Of a DNA stretch of 64,000 nucleotides, positions 26,403 through 34,116 are shown piece by piece. Made by a program: the position numbers and the translations under genes. Source of the DNA: Variovorax paradoxus (GTDB taxonomy: Bacteria; Pseudomonadota; Gammaproteobacteria; Burkholderiales; Burkholderiaceae_C). The stretch is from assembly GCF_030815975.1 (NCBI RefSeq), contig NZ_JAUSXL010000002.1:2480001-2544000 (forward strand), given 5' to 3'. Numbering within the stretch: position 1 is the stretch's first letter; every line of letters starts with the position of its first letter. The notes under the pieces are model-generated. The model was not told the origin of the DNA. It ran no database searches and worked only from the letters and a program-made list of their open reading frames with translations.

Positions 26403-26963
26403 TCAAGGCTTCTTCGGCCGGTAGGCCTTGAGCGTGCCGCTCACCGTCACGTCCACCGTGACCACCACGACGGCCGATGCCATCTTGTCGTTGTCCTGGC
26501 GCTTCATCTGCTTGGTCGTGGTGGTCTGGGTGGACGAGCCCTTCCAGCGGATCGTGCTCGAGCGCACGGCTTCCTTGTTGCCCTTGTGGTTCTGCTCCAG
26601 CACCGTGACGGCGCCGGTGCCGGGATTCTTGGAAAGGATCGAGGTGTGGTGCGGGTGGCCGACCGTCACGTAGGGGCTGTCGGTCCAGCCCGAGCCATCG
26701 GCAAAGGTGACGTCGGTCGTGGTGGTCGTCGTCATCTCGTAGTTGCGGTACTGCAGGACGTCGCCTGGAAGCGCATCCTTGAGCGCGACTTCGCTGCCCC
26801 AGATGTAGTCGTCGTCGTCGCCAGTCGGGCCGAAGTCCGACGAGGTGCCGGCGCCGGCCTGGAGCAGGGCCTGGTTGGCCAGGTCCCAGCATTCGCCCGC
26901 GCCGATCTGCTTTCCGGCCTGTGCGCTGGCCCACTGAAGGGCCTTGGCGTTGAGTGTTGCCAT
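26403..26963 (-). CDS. CHAP/NlpC-P60-like protein, candidate peptidoglycan-hydrolase effector
   Basis: The 186-residue protein has a Cys-led motif GAGECWDLANQAL (Cys25), then ALPGDVLQYRNY, GHPHHTSIL (His106 or a neighbour) and VLEQNHKG (Glu123/Asn125). This is the Cys-His-polar order of CHAP and NlpC/P60 amidases. Two Thr-rich strings (MTTTTTTD, STQTTTTK) flank the His region, and the end is a beta segment plus YRPKKP. It has no signal peptide. Being downstream of hcp suggests it is Hcp-associated cargo, in series with the amidase gene. The enzymatic call is from motif order only; sequence similarity to known families is weak to the eye. Confidence 0.6.
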   Translation of the reverse strand: MATLNAKALQWASAQAGKQIGAGECWDLANQALLQAGAGTSSDFGPTGDDDDYIWGSEVALKDALPGDVLQYRNYEMTTTTTTDVTFADGSGWTDSPYVTVGHPHHTSILSKNPGTGAVTVLEQNHKGNKEAVRSSTIRWKGSSTQTTTTKQMKRQDNDKMASAVVVVTVDVTVSGTLKAYRPKKP

Positions 26964-27026
26964 CGCGTGTCTCCGGCTCGAAGGTTGAAACGGCCTCCGA
27001 CCGCGAGCGGCAGCCGGAGAGGCGCG

Positions 27027-27509
27027 TCAGACCTTCTTGTTGGCCGCGATGTCCCAGCCGGTTTCCTTGGTGCCGTCGCCGGAACCGTCGGACTTCTGCG
27101 GCGTGTACTCGTACTTGAACTTCGAGAAGTTCAGCGTGATGGTTTCGGTCAGGCGGTCTTCGCCGCCGCTGCCGCCGGTGTGGACGTTGCTGACGATGAT
27201 GTCCTCCATCGTGAGCTTGATGTATTCGAGCGGCGTGGCGCCGGCCTTGCGGACCACCAGCGTGCCCTTCTTGATGTGCTGGCCGTTGCAGCAGTCGAGC
27301 AGCAGCAGGTGCGAGGCGGAGTCGACATACTTGGTGACCGAGAGGTCCTGCACGTTCACCTTGCCCGCGCCCGAGCCGCCGCCCACGTGGCCGGTGCCGG
27401 ACTGGGCGGCACCCCAGCTCCAGGCGAGAACGTCGATTTCCTTCTTGTGCGAATCGTCCTTGGATTCGCCGTCGACGCCTTCGAGCTTCAAAAACATGTC
27501 TGCAGCCAT
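27027..27509 (-). CDS. hcp: Hcp (TssD), T6SS inner tube protein
   Basis: The 160-residue protein is Hcp, which stacks as hexameric rings to form the expelled tube. It has the usual opening AADMFLKLEGVDGESKD, the core IDVLAWSWG and DLSVTKYVDSASHLLL, and the end LNFSKFKYEYTPQ followed by a short variable tail. It is separated from tssC by 142 bp that contain a GC-rich hairpin, in keeping with separate high expression of hcp. Two candidate effector genes follow on the same strand; small effectors often ride in the Hcp lumen. Confidence 0.95.
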   Translation of the reverse strand: MAADMFLKLEGVDGESKDDSHKKEIDVLAWSWGAAQSGTGHVGGGSGAGKVNVQDLSVTKYVDSASHLLLLDCCNGQHIKKGTLVVRKAGATPLEYIKLTMEDIIVSNVHTGGSGGEDRLTETITLNFSKFKYEYTPQKSDGSGDGTKETGWDIAANKKV

Positions 27510-27607
27510 GATGCTTACCTTTCAGTTGTGTGTGAGTCAGAAAAAACAGGGCTTCCGTGCGGTGCCTGGTCGGCGGTGGTGCCCGGGAGCTATGGAGAGA
27601 ACGAGCA

Positions 27608-27632
27608 GCGGGCCCTGATTTCAAAGGCCCGC
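27608..27632 (-). other. GC-rich hairpin between tssC and hcp
   Basis: GCGGGCC at 27608-27614 pairs with GGCCCGC at 27626-27632 over an 11-base loop, just after the tssC stop in the direction of transcription. No U-tract follows, so it is more likely an mRNA-stabilising or attenuating hairpin than a terminator. The rest of the 142-bp gap shows nothing else clear. Confidence 0.4.
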
Positions 27633-27651
27633 CGAAGGCATATGCCGCCCG

Positions 27652-29145
27652 CTACTTGGCGCCCTTGCCCGAGGGCAGCTTCGACACCAGGCGCAGGGAC
27701 ACCGTGAGGCCTTCGAGCTGGTAGTGCGGGCGCAGGAAGAACTTCGAGGTGTAGTAGCCGGGGTTGCCCTCGACCTCTTCCACCACCACCTCGGCCGCGG
27801 CCAGGGGCTTCCTGGCCTTGGTTTCCTCGGACGAATTGACCGGGTCGCCGTCCACGTAGTTCATGATCCATTTGTTGAGCCAGCGCTGCATGTCGTCGCG
27901 CTCCTTGAAGCTGCCGACCTTGTCGCGCACGATGCACTTCAGGTAGTGCGCGAAGCGGTTGCAGGCAAAGAGGTAAGGCAGGCGCGCCGCCAGGTTGGCA
28001 TTGGCCGTGGCGTCGGGGTCGTCGTACTCGGCCGGCTTGTGCAGCGACTGCGCGCCGATGAAAGCCGCGAAGTCGGAGTTCTTGCGGTGGATGAGCGAGA
28101 GCAGGCCGGCCTTCGACAGTTCGGCCTCGCGCCGGTCGCTGATGGCGATTTCGGTCGGGCACTTCTGGTCCACGCCGCCGTCGTCGCTCGGGAAGGTGTG
28201 CAGCGGCAGGTTCTCCACCGCGCCGCCCGACTCGATGCCGCGGATGCGCGAACCCCAGCCGTACAGCTTGTAGGAGCGGTTGATGTTGGTGGCCATCGCA
28301 TACGCTGCGTTGGCCCAGGCGTACTTGCTGTGATCAGCGCCGGCGGTGTCTTCCTCGAAGTCGAATTCCTCCACCGGATTGGTGTTGGCACCGTAGGGCG
28401 TGCGCGCCAGGAAGCGCGGCATGCACAGGCCAAGGTACTTGGCATCATCGGAGTCGCGCAGCGACCGCCAGCCGGCGTACTCGGGCGTGAGAAAGATCTT
28501 GGTCAGGTCGCGCGGGTTGGCGAGCTCCTGCCAAGACTCCATCTGCATCAGGTTGGGGCTCGCGCCGGTGATGAAGGGCGCATGCGCCGAGGCCGCGATC
28601 TTGGACATCTCGCCGAGCAGCTCGATGTCGGGCGGGCTCTGGTCGAAGTGGTAGTCGCCCACCAGCGCGCCGAAGGGCTCGCCGCCGAACTGGCCGTATT
28701 CCTGTTCGTAGATCTTCTTGAACATCGGGCTCTGGTCCCAGGCCGCGCCCTTGAACTTCTTGAGGCTCTTGGCGAGGTCGGTCTTCGAGACGTCCATCAC
28801 CCGGATCTTCAGGTGCTCATCGGTCTCGGTGTTGTTCACCATGTAGTGCAGGCCGCGCCACGCACTCTCGAGCTTCTGGTAGTCGGGGTGGTGAATGATC
28901 TTGTTGACCTGGTCGGTCAGCTTGGCGTCGATTGCGGCGATCATCGCCTGGATCGACTTGGTCACGTCCTTGCCGATGACGGTGCTGTTGCTCAGCGCCT
29001 GCTGCGCGAGCGTGAGCACCGCGGCTTCGACGGCGCTCTTGGCTTCGTCGCTGCGCGGCTTGAATTCCTTTTGCAGGAGCGATGAAAAATCGCTGCCCGC
29101 ATAGGCGACATCCTTGAGTGCGCTCTGCTCGAGTGCTTCGGCCAT
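27652..29145 (-). CDS. tssC: TssC (VipB), T6SS sheath large subunit
   Basis: The 497-residue protein is the large subunit of the contractile sheath and pairs with TssB. It shows family landmarks: SNSTVIGKDVTKSI, the conserved LESAWRGLHYMVNNTETD, YGQFGGEPFGALVGDY, an FLARTPYG segment and the C-terminal NPGYYTSKFFLRPHYQLEG. Length is normal. It follows tssB by 41 bp on the same strand. ClpV acts on the sheath after contraction; if the clpV frameshift is real, sheath recycling may suffer. Confidence 0.96.
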   Translation of the reverse strand: MAEALEQSALKDVAYAGSDFSSLLQKEFKPRSDEAKSAVEAAVLTLAQQALSNSTVIGKDVTKSIQAMIAAIDAKLTDQVNKIIHHPDYQKLESAWRGLHYMVNNTETDEHLKIRVMDVSKTDLAKSLKKFKGAAWDQSPMFKKIYEQEYGQFGGEPFGALVGDYHFDQSPPDIELLGEMSKIAASAHAPFITGASPNLMQMESWQELANPRDLTKIFLTPEYAGWRSLRDSDDAKYLGLCMPRFLARTPYGANTNPVEEFDFEEDTAGADHSKYAWANAAYAMATNINRSYKLYGWGSRIRGIESGGAVENLPLHTFPSDDGGVDQKCPTEIAISDRREAELSKAGLLSLIHRKNSDFAAFIGAQSLHKPAEYDDPDATANANLAARLPYLFACNRFAHYLKCIVRDKVGSFKERDDMQRWLNKWIMNYVDGDPVNSSEETKARKPLAAAEVVVEEVEGNPGYYTSKFFLRPHYQLEGLTVSLRLVSKLPSGKGAK

Positions 29146-29186
29146 GGTGGTTTCTCCTCGTGGTCCGGTGGGTCAGGCGATGGGAA

Positions 29187-29705
29187 TCAGGCGGCCGGCT
29201 TGGCCGCTTCGTCGTCGGGCTTGGCGGTGGCCGCCAGCGACTGCAGCAGTGCCGGGTCTTCGAGCACCTTGGCCAGCAGTTCCTCGGCGCCGTTCTTGCC
29301 GTCCATGTAGGTCACGAGGTTCGACAGCTGGGTGCGCGCCTCGAGCAGCTTGTCGAGCGCGCCGACCTTCCTGGCCACGGCGGCGGGCGAGAAATCTTCC
29401 ATGTTCTCGAAGGTGAGCTCGACCTTGAGTTCGCCTTCGCCGGTCAGCGAGTTCTCCACCGCAAAGGCGGCGCGCGGCTTCATGGCCTTCATGCGCGAGT
29501 CGAAGTTGTCGACGTCGAACTCGAGGAACTTGCGGTCGGCCACAGGCGCGAGCGGATCGGACGGCTTGCCCGACAGATCGGCCAGCACGCCCATCACGAA
29601 GGGCAGCTGGATCTTCTTCTCGGCGCCGTAGAGTTCCACGTCGTATTCGATCTGCACGCGTGGCGCCCGGTTGCGGGCGATGAATTTCTGACTGCTCTTG
29701 GCCAT
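29187..29705 (-). CDS. tssB: TssB (VipA), T6SS sheath small subunit
   Basis: The 172-residue TssB begins AKSSQKFIARNRAPRVQIEY, with the conserved ELYGAEKKIQLPFVMGVLADLSG and RDRKFLEFDVDNFD-type segment (ADRKFLEFDVDNFD). It forms the sheath heterodimer with TssC. The C-terminal tail after the core is Ala/Lys/Asp-rich. It lies between tssA (58 bp upstream) and tssC (41 bp downstream), in the standard tssA-B-C order. Confidence 0.96.
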   Translation of the reverse strand: MAKSSQKFIARNRAPRVQIEYDVELYGAEKKIQLPFVMGVLADLSGKPSDPLAPVADRKFLEFDVDNFDSRMKAMKPRAAFAVENSLTGEGELKVELTFENMEDFSPAAVARKVGALDKLLEARTQLSNLVTYMDGKNGAEELLAKVLEDPALLQSLAATAKPDDEAAKPAA

Positions 29706-29763
29706 GGCGATGCTCCTTGCGGGATGAATGGGATGGGTCGGTGAACTGAAAGAGGGAATGGGC

Positions 29764-30795
29764 CTACTCGGACGCGCGCTTGCCGGTCACGGTCTCGATC
29801 GTGTCCAGCGCGCCAGGCGCGAGGTTGGCCATGATTTCGAGAAAGCTCACGCCGATGAGCTTCTTGGCGCGCTCGATCAGGAGCGGCGCGGGGTTGCCGG
29901 GCTCGGACTGTTCGAGAAAGCGGATCACGCGGTCCAGCGTCTGCAGCGCGTCCTGCCGGCTCTGGATCTCGCCGCGCGCGGCAGCGGGCCGCGGCGTGCC
30001 GCCGGCCTGCAGCGCATCGCCTTCCGTCCCCTCGGCGGCGCCGGTTTCTTCCGGCGCACCGATGGCGGCGCTGCAGGCCTTCTGCAGCATGCGGCCGATG
30101 GCGCGCAGCGGGGAGAGGTCGATCACGTCGGAGCGGCCGGTGCGCTCCACCAGGAGGGCCTGCAGCTTCTCGATCAGGCCGGGCACGCCGATGGCGGCCT
30201 GGATCAGCTCGGGCCGCTCGGCATGAAGCGCTTCGAGGCCGCCCTGGATCTGTGCCGGCGAATAGGTGGCTTCGCCGCCCACTGCGTTCAATGCGTTGTT
30301 GGCCACCGCGATGTCGCGTACGCGAATGGCGCCCACGCCGGGCGCCACGCCCACCTGCGCGTCGTACAGGTCGCGCAGCACCATGGCTTCGTCGCCGAGC
30401 GGCGCGAGCGCATTCAGGCGCATGGTGGGATCGTTGTCGTCCTCTGCATCGAGCTTTGGATGTATGCCGTCCCAGAATGTGTCGAGCAGGCGGGTGAGCA
30501 GTTCGAGCCCGGCAACGAAACCGGCAAGGCCCTGCAGCCGCGTCGCTGCGCGCAGCAGCAGCACCGCGGCGCGCACGTCCTTGCTGCGGCGCAGGATGGC
30601 GTCGGATTGCTCGGCCACCTCGCGCCACTCCGGCTCCACCGCCGGGATGACGGTGTCGCCGAACTGTTGCTCGGGCTTGCCCTGCGCTGACGTGGTGAGC
30701 GCGGTAAAGGCCGCGTCGTACTCCAGGTCGTCGCCGCACGGCGATGCCTCGCCGATGGGCGTGAGCAGGGCTTCGACAAGTTCGTTGGTCAGCAT
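29764..30795 (-). CDS. tssA: TssA, T6SS baseplate/sheath assembly protein
   Basis: The 343-residue protein has the ImpA_N domain (residues 1 to about 180), including EASPCGDDLEYDAAF, EPEWREVAEQSDAIL and FWDGIHPKLDAEDDNDP, with a shorter C-terminal part. TssA primes baseplate and tail-sheath polymerisation. The start at 30795 gives the usual N-terminus; an upstream in-frame extension to 30984 would cross the promoter region and the divergent tssJ start and is rejected. It is the first gene of tssA-tssB-tssC-hcp, driven by a predicted sigma-70 promoter at 30820-30848. Confidence 0.93.
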   Translation of the reverse strand: MLTNELVEALLTPIGEASPCGDDLEYDAAFTALTTSAQGKPEQQFGDTVIPAVEPEWREVAEQSDAILRRSKDVRAAVLLLRAATRLQGLAGFVAGLELLTRLLDTFWDGIHPKLDAEDDNDPTMRLNALAPLGDEAMVLRDLYDAQVGVAPGVGAIRVRDIAVANNALNAVGGEATYSPAQIQGGLEALHAERPELIQAAIGVPGLIEKLQALLVERTGRSDVIDLSPLRAIGRMLQKACSAAIGAPEETGAAEGTEGDALQAGGTPRPAAARGEIQSRQDALQTLDRVIRFLEQSEPGNPAPLLIERAKKLIGVSFLEIMANLAPGALDTIETVTGKRASE

Positions 30796-30796
30796 G

Positions 30797-30824
30797 TTGC
30801 CTGTTCGAGTTGGCTGGTGATAAT
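30797..30824 (+). promoter_or_regulatory. Predicted promoter of tssJ, overlapping the tssA promoter
   Basis: TTGCCT (30797-30802), a 16-base spacer and GATAAT (30819-30824) upstream of tssJ. Its -10 overlaps the tssA -10 on the opposite strand, so the two promoters probably compete. Confidence 0.45.
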
Positions 30825-30848
30825 CAAAGATGCAACCGAACCGGTCAA
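30820..30848 (-). promoter_or_regulatory. Predicted sigma-70 promoter of tssA-tssB-tssC-hcp
   Basis: Read on the minus strand: -35 TTGACC (30848-30843), a 17-base spacer and -10 GATTAT (30825-30820). Transcription would start near 30813, about 18 bases before the tssA ATG. The match is 5/6 and 4/6 to consensus. Confidence 0.55.
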
Positions 30849-30866
30849 TGCAACGAAGGGAATAGC

Positions 30867-31379
30867 ATGCGCACGCTGGGTACATACCATTCGTCCTATG
30901 GACGCTCTCCTGCTGCGGCTTCGCGGCGCATGGCGCTGGCCTGTGGCCTCGCGCTGGCCGGCGTGCTGATGGCAGGCTGCGCAAGCAAACCCGTGGTCAC
31001 GCCGGTGTCGATCACGTTGGTTGCAGGTGCCGATGCCAACCCCGATGCGCGCGGCCGCGCGTCGCCGCTCACGGTGCGCGTCTATGCGCTGAAGTCGCCC
31101 GGCCCCTTCGAAGGGGCCGACTTCTTCTCGCTGTTCGAAAAAGACCAAGCCACGCTCGGCGCCGAGCTGGTGCAGCGCGAAGAGATGCTGCTGCGCCCGG
31201 GCGAGAGCAAGAAGCTCGATCTCACGCTGCCGGCCGATGCCAAGGCCATCGGCGTGATGGCGGCGTTCCGCGATCTCGACCGTGCGCGCTGGCGCGAAGT
31301 GCGCGCGGTGGAACCGGGCAAGCCGCAGACGCTGACCGTGACCTTCGGCGCTCGCCAGATCCGCATCGAAAACAAGTAG
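30867..31379 (+). CDS. tssJ: TssJ, T6SS outer-membrane lipoprotein
   Basis: The ATG at 30867, preceded by GAAGGGA, gives a 170-residue protein with a basic N-terminus, a hydrophobic helix (MALACGLALAGVL) and the lipobox LMAGC. The mature part is TssJ-like: ITLVAGADANPDARGRASPL, VRVYALKSPGPFEGADFFSL, LRPGESKKLDL and IGVMAAFRDLDRARWREV. It anchors the TssL-TssM membrane complex in the outer membrane. It is transcribed away from tssA and converges on the tssM-like gene (9-bp gap). The N-terminal region before the signal helix is longer than usual. Confidence 0.92.
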   Translation: MRTLGTYHSSYGRSPAAASRRMALACGLALAGVLMAGCASKPVVTPVSITLVAGADANPDARGRASPLTVRVYALKSPGPFEGADFFSLFEKDQATLGAELVQREEMLLRPGESKKLDLTLPADAKAIGVMAAFRDLDRARWREVRAVEPGKPQTLTVTFGARQIRIENK

Positions 31380-31388
31380 CCCGCCCCT

Positions 31389-32519
31389 TCAGGAACGCGC
31401 AGCGCTGGCGTTCGGCGGGCGGCCGGGCCGCGCGAGCGGCTGGTCGGCCGGAAGGAAGCGCTCGAACAAATCGTTCACGAACGCGCCGCCGGCCGCGCCA
31501 GATGCGGCGGCCGTCAAATAGAGCCCGCGCCATCGCGGGCCGCGCGAACCGCGGCCGTGGCTTTCGAACAAGGCCTCGGCCACCTCGCGCAGCGCGGGCT
31601 GGAGCGCACGCAGCGCCTCGATGAAGTCATGGATCGCGAGCCGGCCCGATGCGCCCGGCTGTTCGCACAACAGCGCCATTCGCAGCGCATGCAGCTGCCG
31701 CGCCATCGGGTCGAACAAGGCGTCGAGCCGTTCGGCCGCCGCCTCGCCATGGGCGGCCGGTCCGACCAGGCGATGGCCGATGGCCTGGGCCAGTACCTCG
31801 GGCGGCAGCGCGCCGCGCAGCGTGGCATAGCCGGCCAGCTGCTCGAGGCCCGTCACGACCAGATAGACCGGCAGCTGCAGGCGCAAGGTGTCGGCGGCCT
31901 CGTCGAGCAGCCGGCGCATTCTTGTGGCCAGCGGCTTCATGCCTGCGCCGCCCGGCTGCAGCAGCTCGCTCGCTGCCACGCAGACCACCAGACCATTGAT
32001 CGGGATGCGGTCGCGCCGCTCGGCCAGCGCGAGAAGCGCCTGGAGCCATAGCGTGCGCGCGTGCGGCGCCGCGGCCACGTCGCTGACGGCGCTCGGGTGA
32101 AGCTCGATGGCCGTCATCGAACCGGTGAGCCACCAGCGCCAGTACGGTCCGCCGAAAGGCTCGCTGCCCGAAGCGGCCAGGCGTTCGGCATGGGCCGCCG
32201 CCAGCAGCCCCGGCACGTTGGCCGCCGCGTCGCCGAGAAAGAGAAACCAGGGCACCGGCGCGGCGCGCTGCCGCGGTGGCTGGCGCAAGAGCTGGCGTGC
32301 GTGCGACATGGCCTCCCTCATAGCTTCGATGGTGGCTTCGATAGCGGCTTCGTCGGCCTCGGCCGCCGGCGCGCCGAGCGCGGCAATGCGCCGCCGCAGC
32401 GCGCGGCGGCGCGCACCGCAGCCCGCGTCGCGGACCGTGGCGTACAGCAGTGCAAAGCCGGCCAGGCACAGCACGAGCAGGAGCCAGAAGAAGTGGGCGG
32501 GCGACAGCGCGGCGGCCAT
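31389..32519 (-). CDS. Short TssM-like protein (IcmF N-terminal domain only)
   Basis: The 376-residue protein has one N-terminal membrane helix (FFWLLLVLCLAGFALLYATV) followed by an IcmF-type N-terminal domain: PVPWFLFLGDAAANVPGLL, RIPINGLVVCVAASELLQ and LRLQLPVYLVVTGLEQLAGY. At the P-loop position it reads GDAAANVPG, so the GKT of nucleotide-binding TssM proteins is missing. Full TssM has about 1100-1300 residues with a periplasmic region; that part is absent here. It follows tssL by 22 bp. It may be an accessory TssM paralogue, with full-length tssM outside the window. Confidence 0.72.
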   Translation of the reverse strand: MAAALSPAHFFWLLLVLCLAGFALLYATVRDAGCGARRRALRRRIAALGAPAAEADEAAIEATIEAMREAMSHARQLLRQPPRQRAAPVPWFLFLGDAAANVPGLLAAAHAERLAASGSEPFGGPYWRWWLTGSMTAIELHPSAVSDVAAAPHARTLWLQALLALAERRDRIPINGLVVCVAASELLQPGGAGMKPLATRMRRLLDEAADTLRLQLPVYLVVTGLEQLAGYATLRGALPPEVLAQAIGHRLVGPAAHGEAAAERLDALFDPMARQLHALRMALLCEQPGASGRLAIHDFIEALRALQPALREVAEALFESHGRGSRGPRWRGLYLTAAASGAAGGAFVNDLFERFLPADQPLARPGRPPNASAARS

Positions 32520-32541
32520 GGCGGGCGTGGTGTTGCGGGTC

Positions 32542-33867
32542 TCAGCGCGCGGTGGTCTCGAGGAACTCGAAATCGGCCAGCAGCCGCTCCGCGCCCCTGT
32601 TGGTCGCGAGCGCCTCGCGCAGCCGCAGCAGATAGGCCGACGCGAGTTCGTACGGCGGCCGGTCGGCGGTCCCGTCGAACGGCGCGGGCGACGAGAGCAC
32701 CGTGACCAGCACCGTGCCGAAGGGCGGAGCCACCAGCCAGCTCGAGGGGATGTCGCGGCCCAGCTCCAGCTTTTCGCCGGCGCGCAGCCGCGCAGGCGCC
32801 TGGCCGGTGTTCAGGTGCATGACGGAACCATCGGCGGTGTAGTAGTCCACCCACAGGTAGCTGTCGTGCCTGGGCGCGGCCACCTGCACGCGCACGTCGT
32901 CTCCTTCGCGCAGCCGGCCGTCGCTGGCCGTCACGGCCATCACGCCCAGTCCGTAGGCCTTCTCGCGGTTGCGCAACTGGTACGGCTTCAGGATGGCGAA
33001 CACCTCGCAGTGCGGCCACACGCGCAGCCTGACATCGAACGTGGGCGAGCCGACGTTGGGCAGGCCGGCCACTTCGTGCCCCACCCTCTCGACATCGGCC
33101 GGCAGCGAGACGAAGCCGCTCACATGCAGCCTGCCCTCCTTGCTGGCAGAAGCCGAGAGATCGGCGCATGCATAGCTTTGAAGGTGCTGCTCGATGCGCT
33201 GGGCCGGTTCCGGCTCCCCCGCGTGCGGCCCGGCGAACCACTGCCACGACAGGAAATAGAGCAGCGGCAGCAGCAGCGCGAGCATGCCGATGGCGCGCAG
33301 CAAGGCGCGGTCGCGGCGGCGCACGTCGTGCGGGCCCGGCGGATCCGCCACGCCATACGGTTGCGGCGTGATGCGGTTCTGCACCAGGCTGCCGAGCGCC
33401 ATGGGTCTGAGCCGCAGCTGGCGGCCGTGCAGCTCCTTCAGCTTGCCGAGCTCGCCCCGGTCGTCGCTCTCGAAGTAATACTGGCCCTTGAAGCCGTGCA
33501 CCAGCGCATGCCAGTAGACCTCGCGCAGCTCGTCGTCCTCTGCAGTCAATGCCGACAGGTGGTGGAAGAACTCGCTGTGGGCGTTGTTCGAGTTGAACAG
33601 CTCGACCTGGAGCGGCACCGCACCCACGCCCGCGCCGGGATGGCGCGCCAGGATCTCGTCGATCCAGGCCACCATCGCAAAAGCCGCCGATTCGATCTGT
33701 GCGGCAGGCTTGCCCGATGCGCTGGCGCGCGCCGCGTCGAGCAGCCGGCGGGCCTGTTGCCGTGCAGCACCGTGCGAGGCCGGCGCGGCGCGGCCGGTGG
33801 CAATCGATGCATCGAGGGCGAGGCCGAAGGAGACGAATGCGGAAAAACAGTCGAGCAGCCGGACCAT
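32542..33867 (-). CDS. tssL: TssL (DotU) fused to a C-terminal DUF4384 domain
   Basis: With the ATG at 33867 (start MVRLLDCFSAFVSFG), the protein has 441 residues. Residues 1 to about 190 are the cytoplasmic DotU domain, with VAWIDEILARHPG, VELFNSNNAHSEFFHHL and YYFESDDRGELGKLKELHGR. One membrane helix (about 198-220, IGMLALLLPLLYFLSW) follows, then a periplasmic part. Residues about 305-430 look like DUF4384 (CEVFAILKPYQLRNREK, SYLWVDYYTADGSVMHL, ARLRAGEKLELG). TssL joins TssJ and TssM in the membrane complex. Many TssL proteins carry OmpA-like peptidoglycan-binding ends; DUF4384 in that place is unusual. An upstream extension to 34077 has no ribosome site. Confidence 0.85.
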   Translation of the reverse strand: MVRLLDCFSAFVSFGLALDASIATGRAAPASHGAARQQARRLLDAARASASGKPAAQIESAAFAMVAWIDEILARHPGAGVGAVPLQVELFNSNNAHSEFFHHLSALTAEDDELREVYWHALVHGFKGQYYFESDDRGELGKLKELHGRQLRLRPMALGSLVQNRITPQPYGVADPPGPHDVRRRDRALLRAIGMLALLLPLLYFLSWQWFAGPHAGEPEPAQRIEQHLQSYACADLSASASKEGRLHVSGFVSLPADVERVGHEVAGLPNVGSPTFDVRLRVWPHCEVFAILKPYQLRNREKAYGLGVMAVTASDGRLREGDDVRVQVAAPRHDSYLWVDYYTADGSVMHLNTGQAPARLRAGEKLELGRDIPSSWLVAPPFGTVLVTVLSSPAPFDGTADRPPYELASAYLLRLREALATNRGAERLLADFEFLETTAR

Positions 33868-34116
33868 GGATGACCGTGTCCGTTCACCGCGCCTGCATTG
33901 CGGAGAATGCCTTGCACCGGCGCCTGCTGCGATGGCATATCCCCATGTCCCCGGTTCCTTCGAGTAAGGATTCCATCTTCCGAACGCCCGGTGGCGGGCG
34001 CCATATCGCTTGGGGACTATGCCGTTCGTCGGGCAAACGGCCTTGCTGCGCGGAGCAATCGCCGGTATCTTCGGCATCCGCTGAGTTCAATGCACGCTGG
34101 GACACTGGGACACGCC

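Noticed and set aside
27608..27632. Hairpin after tssC as a rho-independent terminator
   Set aside because: No U-tract follows on the minus strand; listed only as a hairpin.
30796..30984. N-terminal extension of TssA to 30984
   Set aside because: It would cross the predicted promoters and the tssJ start, adding a Cys/Arg-rich stretch unlike TssA; the ATG at 30795 gives the family N-terminus.
1..33867. Contractile-tail genes considered as a prophage
   Set aside because: VgrG, Hcp, TssB/C, ClpV, TssJ, TssL and TagH are T6SS components. There are no capsid, terminase, integrase or lysis genes.
33868..34077. N-terminal extension of TssL to 34077
   Set aside because: The added 70 residues are Arg/Gly-rich, have no ribosome site and are not DotU-like.
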